DNA of 64,000 nt from Sulfurisoma sp963709555 (GTDB taxonomy: Bacteria > Pseudomonadota > Gammaproteobacteria > Burkholderiales > Rhodocyclaceae): NCBI GenBank assembly GCA_963709555.1, contig CAVPWR010000004.1, forward strand, positions 62,001-126,000, in the 5' to 3' direction. Each line of letters opens with the position of its first letter. The first letter of the stretch is position 1. This document shows, piece after piece, positions 37,425-44,547 of the stretch. Position numbers and translations under genes: made by a program. The notes under the pieces are model-generated. The model saw only the letters and a program-made list of their open reading frames with translations, had not been told where the DNA came from and did no database searches.

Positions 37425-37676
37425 ATGCGCCAATGCAATCTCTATGAAGCTAAGACTCACCTGTCGCAACTGGTACAGGCCGCGCTCGATGGCGAGGAGG
37501 TGTTGATCGCGCGCGCCGGCAAGCCTGCGGTGCGCCTGGTGCCGGTCACCGGACGTGCGCCGAGCACGGGGGGGCTGGGGTGCATCGCCATTCCGCCCGA
37601 TGTGCTGGATGTGGCTTTTTCACCGGAGGCCGATGCCGAGGTGGCGTCGCTGATGACCGGTCGCGCCGATTCCTGA
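37425..37676 (+). CDS. Antitoxin, Phd/YefM (VapB-like) family, module 1
   Basis: 83 residues. MRQCNLYEAKTHLSQLVQAA and GEEVLIARAGKPAVRLVPVT form the Phd DNA-binding fold; the C-terminal part (IPPDVLDVAFSPEADAEVAS) would neutralise the toxin. The stop overlaps the toxin ATG (TGATG), as is usual in type II modules. The antitoxin presumably represses its own promoter at 37354. Likely acquired, located between fliC and ctaA. Confidence 0.85.
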   Translation: MRQCNLYEAKTHLSQLVQAALDGEEVLIARAGKPAVRLVPVTGRAPSTGGLGCIAIPPDVLDVAFSPEADAEVASLMTGRADS

Positions 37677-38059
37677 TGGCTCGCCTGCTGCTGGATACGC
37701 ATGTTGCCTTGTGGTGGTTTTCCGCACACCCGCGTCTTTGCGAAGCCGATCGTGCCCTGATTGCCGCCAGCGAGTGCTTCATGAGCGCAGCCTCCCTCTG
37801 GGAAGTGGCCATCAAATTCAAGCTCGGCAAACTCCCCATTACGCCGGATAGCCTGCTGGTGGCCGCCAGGAACGGGGCGGTTCGCCTGATCTCCATCACG
37901 CCCGAACACACCATCGCCACGACCCATCTGCCAGCGATTCACGGCGATCCCTTCGATCGCCTGCTGATTGCCCAGGCGCGGCTCGAAAGGCTGGAACTAT
38001 TCACGGCCGACAAGGTGCTGGCGGAATACGGCGAGGCTGTCCGCATCGCGGCCTGTTGA
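37676..38059 (+). CDS. vapC: PIN-domain toxin VapC, module 1
   Basis: 127 residues. The PIN acidic set is visible: LLLDTHVALWW (first Asp), a central FMSAASLWEVAIKFKLGKLP (Glu) and GDPFDRLLIAQARLERLELF (Asp pair). Family members are Mg-dependent endoribonucleases that cut tRNA or rRNA. Partner of the antitoxin at 37425. About 40% of positions, by eye, are shared with VapC of module 2. Confidence 0.88.
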   Translation: MARLLLDTHVALWWFSAHPRLCEADRALIAASECFMSAASLWEVAIKFKLGKLPITPDSLLVAARNGAVRLISITPEHTIATTHLPAIHGDPFDRLLIAQARLERLELFTADKVLAEYGEAVRIAAC

Positions 38060-38120
38060 TGCGACACGGCTCTCGTGAATTCCGTTGATCATCGCGCCCT
38101 TGCCAGTCAACTTTTCGTGC

Positions 38121-38149
38121 TTGCCGTTTGTGGTTGGTTGAACTAGACT
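38121..38149 (+). promoter_or_regulatory. Sigma-70 promoter of the second vapBC
   Basis: TTGCCG (38121-38126), 17 bases, TAGACT (38144-38149). The spacer contains TGGTTGGTT, the complement of the ACCAACCA elements downstream of promoter 1. Confidence 0.6.
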
Positions 38150-38171
38150 AAGTCGCATTTGGGAGGGCGCC

Positions 38172-38408
38172 ATGCAGACGATCAATATCCACGAAGCGAA
38201 AACCCATCTTTCTCGCATCGTCGATCAGGTGGCGGCGGGCGACGAGGTCATCATTGCCAAGGCGGGCAAGCCGATGGCGCGACTTGTGCCGCTCCTGGAA
38301 AAGAAGCCTGGGCGCCGCCTGGGACTGCTGGAGGGCAGGTTCAAGGTGCCCGACGACTTCAATGCGCCGCTGGCCGATGACGTGCTCGATGCATTCGAAG
38401 GCCGTTGA
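38172..38408 (+). CDS. Antitoxin, Phd/YefM (VapB-like) family, module 2
   Basis: 78 residues, MQTINIHEAKTHLSRIVDQV and GDEVIIAKAGKPMARLVPLL, clearly related to the module 1 antitoxin in its N-terminal half but with a different C-terminal neutralising part (PDDFNAPLADDVLDAFEGR). GGGAGG lies 8 bases before the ATG. Stop and toxin start overlap. Confidence 0.88.
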   Translation: MQTINIHEAKTHLSRIVDQVAAGDEVIIAKAGKPMARLVPLLEKKPGRRLGLLEGRFKVPDDFNAPLADDVLDAFEGR

Positions 38409-38794
38409 TGCGATATCTGGCGGATACCCATGTGTTGCTCTGGGCGACGGTCTCCCAGGCGAAACTTTCGGAGCGCGCGAGGGCGCTGCTCCTGGATACG
38501 GACAACGAGGTCTATTTCAGCGCGATCTGCGTGTGGGAAGTTGCGCTCAAGCGCAGCCTGCAGCGACCGGACTTCGATGTCGATCCGGGCCAGTTTCTCT
38601 CTGCCCTGCTGGCGGCCGGTTTCATGGAATTGCCTGTGCTGTCCCGGCATGCCGTCAGGCTGATGGAACTACCGTGGCATCATCGCGACCCCTTTGACCG
38701 GATGCTGGTTGCCCAAGCCATGAGCGAGCCGCTCACCGTTCTAACCAACGACGCGATGATCGCCCAGTATCCCGTTCAGGTCGAAATGGTGTGA
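38408..38794 (+). CDS. vapC: PIN-domain toxin VapC, module 2
   Basis: 128 residues. YLADTHVLLWATVSQAKLSE, EVYFSAICVWEVALKRSLQR and HHRDPFDRMLVAQAMSEPLT carry the PIN acidic residues. ctaA begins at 38791 inside the last codons, so the toxin-antitoxin transcript runs straight into a respiratory assembly gene. Confidence 0.88.
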   Translation: MRYLADTHVLLWATVSQAKLSERARALLLDTDNEVYFSAICVWEVALKRSLQRPDFDVDPGQFLSALLAAGFMELPVLSRHAVRLMELPWHHRDPFDRMLVAQAMSEPLTVLTNDAMIAQYPVQVEMV

Positions 38795-39813
38795 ATCGCG
38801 ACGAGCATCGTTCTGTCGCCGCTTGGCTCTTCGCCTGCTGTGCCATGGTCTTCGCCACGATGGTCATCGGCGGGGTGACGCGGTTGACCCACTCCGGCCT
38901 GTCGATCGTCGAATGGCAGCCGCTGGTGGGGGCGATCCCGCCGCTGTCCGATGCCGACTGGCAGACGCTGTTTGCGAAATACCGCGCCACGCCCGAGGGG
39001 CAGCTGGTCAATCACGCCATGACGCTGGACGGCTTCAAGACCATCTTCTGGTGGGAATGGGCGCACCGGCTGTCGGGTCGGCTGATCGGCGTGGTGTTCC
39101 TGCTGCCTTACCTTTGGTTCCTGCGCGCGGGCAGCTGCGCGGCGCGCTGGCGCTCAAGGTGCTGGGTTTCTTCGTGCTCGGCGGCATGCAGGGGGCGATG
39201 GGCTGGTACATGGTGAAAAGCGGGCTGGTCGATGACCCGCGGGTGTCGCAGTACCGGCTGGCGGCGCACTTGGGGCTGGCCTTCCTGATCTTCGGCCTGA
39301 TGTTGTGGACGGCGCTGGGGCTGTTGGCTGAGCGGCGCCTGGCGCCGGTTGGGTCATGGATGCGCGGCACCCAGCACATGGGCGGCTGGCTGGTGGCGCT
39401 GGTGTTCGTGATGGTGCTGTCGGGCGCGCTGGTGGCGGGCATCCACGCCGGGCTGGCCTACAACACCTTTCCGCTGATGAACGGCCATGTCGTGCCGCCG
39501 GAGATCTTCATGGTCGAGCCGCTGTGGCTCAATTTCTTCACCAACATGGCGACGGTGCAGTTCGACCACCGCATGATCGCCTGGGCGCTGATGGCTGCTG
39601 GTGCCGCTGTTCTGGTGGCGGGCGCGGCGCATCGCACCCGGCCCCGCCCATGCGGCGAATGCCCTGCTGGCGATGCTGGTGGTGCAGGTCGGACTCGGCA
39701 TCGCCACGCTGCTCAACCATGTGCCGGTGGCGCTGGCGTCCATGCACCAGGCGGGCGCGATGGTGCTGTTCGGGCTGCTGATCTGGACGAATCACGAGAT
39801 ACGTCGGGCGTAA
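38791..39813 (+). CDS. ctaA: Heme A synthase CtaA/Cox15 (two frameshifts)
   Basis: Inner-membrane enzyme that oxidises heme O to heme A for cytochrome c oxidase. The GTG at 38791 overlaps the vapC stop. Conserved VIGGVTRLTHSGLSIVEWQP, EWAHRLSGRLIGVVFLLPYL, HMGGWLVALVFVMVLSGALV and VQFDHRMIAWALMAAGAAVL carry the heme-ligand His residues; the last helices are LLAMLVVQVGLGIATLLNHV and MHQAGAMVLFGLLIWTNHEI. Single-base shifts occur near 39130 and 39630. Corrected length is about 340 residues with eight membrane helices. No ctaB or cox genes are adjacent. Confidence 0.9.
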
Positions 39814-39891
39814 AAAAGATATCCGGAATCCGGTGTTGCAATCCCCCGTCCTCTTCATGCCGCAACTACATGGGCTGGCATAACACTGAGG

Positions 39892-40326
39892 TCAGCCAAC
39901 ATTCCTTCGCACTGAACTCACCACACCCTCGGTCCACTCCGCGAAATCATCAAGCGCGGACATGAGGCTGTTTGCGTGGGCCAGGCTTCCGGTTTTGGCT
40001 CCGTACTGCGATTCATCCTTCTTGTCGACGATCTTCCGGAAGTTCTGTTCCTGTCGGTTCGGTAGTGAGTCCCGGAGCACATCGCGCAACAGCTTTGGGG
40101 CTGCCGCGTGGTCCTGGGTGTTGATCACACCCGATCGCATCGCCGTCAGGCAATCCGAATAGGCAATAGCCGCAAGTACGATATTGCTGATCGCTGGATT
40201 CATGTTTTGGCCCTGCTCGGCCAGGGTGATGGCCTGCTGTGCTGCCTCATGGAAATCCCGGGCATTCTTGAGGCGTCCAAGCCAGTGCTCATCGGGCACC
40301 TTTCTGCGAGGAGAGTTTCTGGTCAT
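39892..40326 (-). CDS. HEPN-like protein, partner of an HTH-nucleotidyltransferase
   Basis: 144 residues, helical, with NPAISNIVLAAIAYSDCLTA followed by MRSGVINTQDHAAAPKLLRD, which resembles the R...H segment of HEPN proteins paired with MNT partners. The tail is basic. The start overlaps the stop of the upstream nucleotidyltransferase gene by four bases, as in MNT-HEPN toxin-antitoxin operons, where HEPN is the RNase toxin and MNT adenylylates it. Family assignment is from pattern and context, not a firm match. Confidence 0.6.
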   Translation of the reverse strand: MTRNSPRRKVPDEHWLGRLKNARDFHEAAQQAITLAEQGQNMNPAISNIVLAAIAYSDCLTAMRSGVINTQDHAAAPKLLRDVLRDSLPNRQEQNFRKIVDKKDESQYGAKTGSLAHANSLMSALDDFAEWTEGVVSSVRRNVG

Positions 40327-40988
40327 GCGGCTCTCCGCAGGTGTTTCGCCAAGCGATCTGGTAGCACCCCTTTGATCACTTTGGCATCGTGTGCCATCTC
40401 ACCCCACCAGGCGTTTTCTGCCGCCATCGCCGCGACATCATCGATGGCAATGCCGATTACCGAGAAAGTGACTGCATACGACGATTCGACGCCGTGCAGT
40501 TGCTGACGCAAGTCGTCAATAACGGCATCGACGTCGCCAACGACGATGACTGCAATGTCGAAATCGCTCGCTGGCGTATCGTCTGCTCTGGCGACACTGC
40601 CGTAATACCAGGCCGCCTCGATTTCATTGCGTCGCATTACATCTTTGATGGCTTGCAACAGGCGTCCGAAGTGCTCGCGTTCTTCGATGAACAAGGCTTG
40701 CAGCGCCGGCGCCATTGGGTGTCGCATGTCGGCCGCGTACAGGGTAGAGCGGCCTTGCCCCAGAACGGTAACGATCTGCTGTCCGACAAGGGTATCCAGG
40801 GTCGCCCTGATACCCTGCGGGGTCATGCCTGTGTCGCTCGCGATCTGCGAAACGCTCAGCGGGCCGCCGTACAGGAACAGGGCTCGCAGCACGCGAACCG
40901 CCCCCCCACTGGCAAGCAGCCTGGTGAGAGGGAAACGAATGTGGCTCTGTGGCTTGATGGGTTGCACAAAATCATTATGGTTAGCCAA
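40323..40988 (-). CDS. Winged-helix regulator fused to MNT nucleotidyltransferase
   Basis: 221 residues. The N-terminal winged HTH (LLASGGAVRVLRALFLYGGP; SVSQIASDTGMTPQGIRATL) is followed by a minimal nucleotidyltransferase domain with AAWYYGSVARADDTPASDFD (GSxAR...SDxD signature, about residues 125-145). This is a plausible antitoxin/autoregulator for the HEPN-like gene. The listed start is a TTG; a GTG at 40967 lies exactly where transcription from the promoter at 40974-41002 should begin, which would make the mRNA leaderless. AT content is higher than in neighbouring genes, suggesting transfer. Confidence 0.75.
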   Translation of the reverse strand: MANHNDFVQPIKPQSHIRFPLTRLLASGGAVRVLRALFLYGGPLSVSQIASDTGMTPQGIRATLDTLVGQQIVTVLGQGRSTLYAADMRHPMAPALQALFIEEREHFGRLLQAIKDVMRRNEIEAAWYYGSVARADDTPASDFDIAVIVVGDVDAVIDDLRQQLHGVESSYAVTFSVIGIAIDDVAAMAAENAWWGEMAHDAKVIKGVLPDRLAKHLRRAA

Positions 40989-41018
40989 ATAAGGAAAGTC
41001 AAGTTTCCATATGGAAAC
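40974..41018 (-). promoter_or_regulatory. Promoter and palindromic operator of the HTH-MNT gene
   Basis: Reverse strand: a perfect 16-bp palindrome GTTTCCATATGGAAAC (41003-41018) directly followed by TTGACT, 17 bases, CATAAT. The palindrome abuts the -35 box and is the natural site for the encoded winged-helix protein. Confidence 0.65.
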
Positions 41019-41124
41019 ATGGCTTCCTATATTGCGGCATCACAATGCTGAGCCGTCGAGTCGGCGTTGTTACCCTGTGGCGGATACCTCAGCCGAGGCG
41101 GGTTTCAACGCCGGATCCGGATAC

Positions 41125-41154
41125 CAAAAAAATGCCCGCGCGAGGCGGGCATTC
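41125..41154 (-). terminator. Rho-independent terminator after panD
   Basis: Reverse strand AATGCCCGCCTCGCGCGGGC then ATTTTTTT: strong stem with T-tract, 22 bases after the panD stop. It separates the pan genes from the HTH-MNT pair. Confidence 0.9.
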
Positions 41155-41175
41155 TTGAGCGGCAAGCAGTCGGAG

Positions 41176-41559
41176 CTACGCCGCGGCCTGCGCCGGAATC
41201 TTCCTGCTGTGGTGGGTGATGCGGTTCTTGGCGTCGACATACACGAGGTCGGGCTCGAACTTGGCCAGCTCGATCTCGTTGTACATGGCGAAGGTGGCGA
41301 TGATCAGCAGGTCGCCGGGCGAGGCCAGTCGCGCGGCGGCGCCGTTCACCGAGATGGTGCCGGTGCCACGCTCGGCCTTGATGGCGTAGGTGGTGAAGCG
41401 CTCGCCGTTGTTGACGTTCCAGATCTCGATCTGCTGGTAGGCCTTGATGTCGGCGGCGTCGAGCAGGTCTTCGTCGATGGCGCAGGAACCCTCGTAGTGG
41501 AGTTCGGCTTGCGTCACCGTCACGCGGTGCAGCTTGGATTTGAGCATCATGCGTTGCAT
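41176..41559 (-). CDS. panD: Aspartate 1-decarboxylase PanD
   Basis: Pyruvoyl enzyme that makes beta-alanine for pantothenate. 127 residues; the self-cleavage Gly-Ser pair is in LHYEGSCAIDEDLLDAADIK (about residues 27-28). NVNNGERFTTYAIKAERGTG and GDLLIIATFAMYNEIELAKF are conserved. Downstream of panC in the same direction (106-base gap), ending at a strong terminator. Confidence 0.96.
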   Translation of the reverse strand: MQRMMLKSKLHRVTVTQAELHYEGSCAIDEDLLDAADIKAYQQIEIWNVNNGERFTTYAIKAERGTGTISVNGAAARLASPGDLLIIATFAMYNEIELAKFEPDLVYVDAKNRITHHSRKIPAQAAA

Positions 41560-41665
41560 GGTCGATCCTTCTCAGGCAAAGGCATCAACAAACCAGGGTG
41601 GCGCCAGGCACCTACCCCATCCTTGTCGCTGCTGGATCCTGCCGGCCTGAGCGCATCGCCGGATC

Positions 41666-42493
41666 CTAAACTTCCAGGTTGTCGATCAGGCGCGTGGCGC
41701 CGAGGCGCGCCGCAGCCAGAACGACCAGCCCGGAATCGTGAGCGGTTGGCAATTGTAGATCAATTCTTTTACGCACTGCAACATAGTCGGGAGCCCAGTC
41801 GTGGCGGGCCAGTTCGTTCATGGCCCCAGTCTCCAGCGCGGCGAAATCGCGGTTTCCGGCGCGGATGGCTTCTACCACCTTCGTCAGAAGCCGGAACAGT
41901 CGTGGCGCTTCGGCCCGCTCGGCAGCGCTGAGGTAGCCGTTGCGCGACGACAGGGCGAGGCCGTCGCCGGCGCGCACCGTCTCGCCGGCGCCGATTTCTA
42001 TGGGCAGGTTCAGGTCACGCACCATGTTGCGGATGATCATCAGCTGCTGGTAGTCCTTCTTGCCGAATAGCGCGATATCGGGCTGGACGATCTGGAACAG
42101 CTTCATCACCACCGTGGCGACGCCGCGGAAATGGCCGGGCCGGAACTCTCCGTCGAGGATGCCGGCCTGTTCAGGGGGCGGCTCGACGTGATAGCCCTGC
42201 GGTTGCGGGTACATCTCCTTCTCATCGGGTGCGAACAGGTGATCGACACCCGCTGCTTCGAGCCTTTCGCAATCGGCGGAAAAGGTGCGCGGATAGCTGT
42301 CGAAGTCTTCGCCGGGACGGAACTGCAGCCGGTTCACGAAGATGGTCGCGACCACCGTGTCGGCCTGGCCACGCGCCTGCGTCATCAGCGCAATGTGGCC
42401 CTCATGCAGGTTGCCCATGGTGGGCACCAGGGCAACGCGGCCGCCGTCGTCGAGCGCCGCGCGCAGGCAGGCGATGGTGGAGTGGATGCGCAT
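41666..42493 (-). CDS. panC: Pantothenate synthetase PanC
   Basis: Joins pantoate and beta-alanine using ATP. 275 residues; HIGH-type motif PTMGNLHEGHIALMTQARGQ near residue 24, FVNRLQFRPGEDFDSYPRTF, VVMKLFQIVQPDIALFGKKD, and the KMSKS-like LALSSRNGYLS. Full length. Separated from panB by a brnT-brnA module. Confidence 0.97.
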   Translation of the reverse strand: MRIHSTIACLRAALDDGGRVALVPTMGNLHEGHIALMTQARGQADTVVATIFVNRLQFRPGEDFDSYPRTFSADCERLEAAGVDHLFAPDEKEMYPQPQGYHVEPPPEQAGILDGEFRPGHFRGVATVVMKLFQIVQPDIALFGKKDYQQLMIIRNMVRDLNLPIEIGAGETVRAGDGLALSSRNGYLSAAERAEAPRLFRLLTKVVEAIRAGNRDFAALETGAMNELARHDWAPDYVAVRKRIDLQLPTAHDSGLVVLAAARLGATRLIDNLEV

Positions 42494-42510
42494 TGTCGAA
42501 ACTTCCCCGT

Positions 42511-42759
42511 TCAGGCTGCGTGCAATTCTTCGCGCAGCACACGACGCAGGGTTTCGATGGTCACGGGCGTAGCCTCGGGCGCAATGATGCCGCGCAGGGC
42601 CTCGTTGATCAGAGTTTGATAGCCGCGGCCGGTCTTGTCGGCCTGCTTGCGAAATGTCGCGAGAACATCGTCGTCAAGGTACAGCGTGATGCGGGTTTTT
42701 CCCGTCGCCGGCAGGACAGCGCCACGCTTGCCCTTGCTGAAATCGTAACTGTCTTTCAT
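42511..42759 (-). CDS. brnA: BrnA-type antitoxin
   Basis: 82 residues; the ribbon-helix-helix part TRITLYLDDDVLATFRKQAD, then GYQTLINEALRGII, is typical of BrnA. It lies four bases after brnT, the usual toxin-first order, and 17 bases before panC. It should bind the palindrome at 43040-43058. Confidence 0.88.
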   Translation of the reverse strand: MKDSYDFSKGKRGAVLPATGKTRITLYLDDDVLATFRKQADKTGRGYQTLINEALRGIIAPEATPVTIETLRRVLREELHAA

Positions 42760-42763
42760 GGCA

Positions 42764-43030
42764 TCATCCTTCGTAGTCCTTGCGCTCCTGCGGCTCCGCC
42801 TCTCTGGCGGAAATTACCCGAATCACGTCGTCGCCGCGCCAGGTGTAACACACCACCAGGATACGGCCGAAAACATCGCTGCCTATAGTCAGGAACCGTT
42901 GCTCATCACTGTCCCGATCTTCGATCGTGATTGCATGGGGATCGAAAAACACCCCCTCGGTTTCTGCCAGATTGATTCCGTGCTTGCGAATGTTGATCTT
43001 GTTCTTGGCAGGGTCGAACTCGACGCTCAT
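42764..43030 (-). CDS. brnT: BrnT-type ribonuclease toxin
   Basis: 88 residues with the DUF497/BrnT pattern: VEFDPAKNKINIRKHGINLA, EGVFFDPHAITIEDRDSDEQ and RILVVCYTWRGDDVIRVISA, ending AREAEPQERKDYEG. A RelE-like toxin. Inserted between panB and panC, so the panB-panC link is interrupted by an independently regulated module. Confidence 0.9.
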   Translation of the reverse strand: MSVEFDPAKNKINIRKHGINLAETEGVFFDPHAITIEDRDSDEQRFLTIGSDVFGRILVVCYTWRGDDVIRVISAREAEPQERKDYEG

Positions 43031-43039
43031 GTTTCTGGA

Positions 43040-43058
43040 GTATGCATATTATGCATAC
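43040..43058 (-). promoter_or_regulatory. Palindromic operator upstream of brnT
   Basis: GTATGCATATTATGCATAC is a perfect 19-bp palindrome (nine-base arms, one central base), nine bases before the brnT start, in an AT-rich patch. Probable BrnA-BrnT autoregulatory site. Confidence 0.75.
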
Positions 43059-43071
43059 AATAGATCGAAGG

Positions 43072-43887
43072 TCAATAGCAGTGTTCGGGCGCGGGGAAGC
43101 TGCCGTCCTTGACCGCCTTGACGTAGGCGCCGACGGCACCGTCGATGCTTTGCGCAACGGCCATGAAATCCCTGACGAAGCGTCCCTTCTTGCCGGGGTA
43201 AACGCCGAGCATGTCGTGCAGCACCAGCACCTGGCCGTCGCAATCCTTGCCGGCGCCGATGCCGATGGTTGCGCAGACAGTGAGGCTGCGGGTGACTTCG
43301 GCGGCAAGTTCGGCCGGCACCATTTCCAGCACCATCAGCGCCGCGCCGGCGTGTTCCAAGGCCTTCGCGTCGGCCTGCATGCGTGCCGCGCCGGCATCGG
43401 TGCGGCCCTGCACGCGGTAACCGCCCAGCGCATGCACCGACTGCGGCGTGAGGCCGATGTGGGCGCACACGGGAACGCCGCGCTCGACGAGGAAATGCAC
43501 CGTCTCGGCCATGACTTCGCCGCCTTCGAGCTTGACCATCTCGGCGCCGGCGGCGAGCAGGCGCACGGCATTGCGCAGCGCCTGCTCCTTCGATTCCTGG
43601 TAGCTGCCGAAGGACATGTCGGCCACCACCATGGCACGTTGCACGATGTGGCCGACACACTCGGTGTGATAGACCATCTGCTCGATGGTCACCGGCAGGG
43701 TCGAGCTCTTGCCCTGGATGACGTTGCCCAGCGAATCGCCGACGAGGATGACGTCCACGCCGCAGCGGTCCTCCAGCGCGGCGAAGCTGGCGTCGTAGGC
43801 GGTGAGCATGGCGATCTTCTCGCCGTCCTTCTTCATCCGCGCCAGTTCGGGCAGGGTGATCGGCTTGTTGGAGGCGAGATACGTCAT
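43072..43887 (-). CDS. panB: 3-methyl-2-oxobutanoate hydroxymethyltransferase PanB
   Basis: First committed step of pantothenate synthesis. 271 residues from the ATG at 43887 (MTYLASNKPITLPELARMKK); the frame extends 13 codons upstream without family similarity. Conserved DVILVGDSLGNVIQGKSSTL, PVTIEQMVYHTECVGHIVQR, GRTDAGAARMQADAKALEHA and CDGQVLVLHDMLGVYPGKKG. Confidence 0.97.
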   Translation of the reverse strand: MTYLASNKPITLPELARMKKDGEKIAMLTAYDASFAALEDRCGVDVILVGDSLGNVIQGKSSTLPVTIEQMVYHTECVGHIVQRAMVVADMSFGSYQESKEQALRNAVRLLAAGAEMVKLEGGEVMAETVHFLVERGVPVCAHIGLTPQSVHALGGYRVQGRTDAGAARMQADAKALEHAGAALMVLEMVPAELAAEVTRSLTVCATIGIGAGKDCDGQVLVLHDMLGVYPGKKGRFVRDFMAVAQSIDGAVGAYVKAVKDGSFPAPEHCY

Positions 43888-43933
43888 GGCGATCTGAAGA
43901 TGAAATAGACAGCGCCAAGGATACACAAGGTCT

Positions 43934-44443
43934 TCATGCTTCGACGCGGCGCGGTTCGAGCCGGTGGATGCGCTGGTCGGCGCAGCGCGCGAGCAGATCA
44001 GCCGCGCGGCCGCGGCCAGGGACGTCGATGTCGGGGGCGATCTCGAGCAGCGGCGCCAGCACGAAGGCGCGCTCGTGCATGCGCGGGTGCGGCAGGGTCA
44101 GGCCGGGATCGTCCTGCACCGTGTCGCCGAGGAGCAGCAGGTCGAGGTCGAGCGTGCGCGGGGCGTTCCTGAGGCTGTCCGGGTCGCGTATGCGGCCGAA
44201 GCGGGCTTCCAGGGCGAAGAGTTCGTCGAGCATTTCGCCCGGAGTCAGGTGCGTCTTGACGGCGACCACGGCGTTGATGAAATCGGGCTGGCGCTTCAGC
44301 CCCACCGGCGCGGTGCGGTAGAGCGAGGACATGGCGAGGAAGACCGAGCCGCGCAGGGCCACCAGGGCATCGATGGCGTCGTTGAGGGTCGCCACCGGAT
44401 TGCCGAGGTTCGCTCCGAGGGCGATGTAGGCACGCTGCATCAT
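43934..44443 (-). CDS. folK: 6-hydroxymethyl-dihydropterin pyrophosphokinase FolK
   Basis: Transfers pyrophosphate to hydroxymethyl-dihydropterin in folate synthesis. 169 residues: RAYIALGANLGNPVATLNDA, SSLYRTAPVGLKRQPDFINA and the catalytic RNAPRTLDLDLLLLGD. HPRMHERAFVLAPLLEIAPD is also present. Between pcnB and panB, a common grouping. The 61-base gap to pcnB contains one arm of an inverted pair of family B repeats. Confidence 0.96.
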   Translation of the reverse strand: MMQRAYIALGANLGNPVATLNDAIDALVALRGSVFLAMSSLYRTAPVGLKRQPDFINAVVAVKTHLTPGEMLDELFALEARFGRIRDPDSLRNAPRTLDLDLLLLGDTVQDDPGLTLPHPRMHERAFVLAPLLEIAPDIDVPGRGRAADLLARCADQRIHRLEPRRVEA

Positions 44444-44456
44444 GGCGAAATCAGTG

Positions 44457-44547
44457 AAAAGTCGGCGCTGGCGGGACGGCGTGCTGAACTTGGGCCGGGC
44501 CGGATCACTCGGCAGCCGTCGTCGCCGTCCCGCCAGCGCCGACTTTC
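44457..44547. repeat. Inverted pair of family B repeats at the pcnB-folK junction
   Basis: Arms 44458-44481 and 44523-44546 are perfect 24-base inverted repeats with a 41-base spacer. The right arm is inside the pcnB 3' end (encoding KVGAGGT) and the left arm is in the gap to folK; the pcnB stop (44505-44507) is in the loop. The pcnB-folK mRNA would form a 24-bp hairpin here. Confidence 0.9.

Noticed and set aside
37425..43030. CRISPR or known anti-phage cluster in the accessory stretch
   Set aside because: No repeat-spacer pattern, Cas, restriction or retron genes; only toxin-antitoxin type modules are visible.
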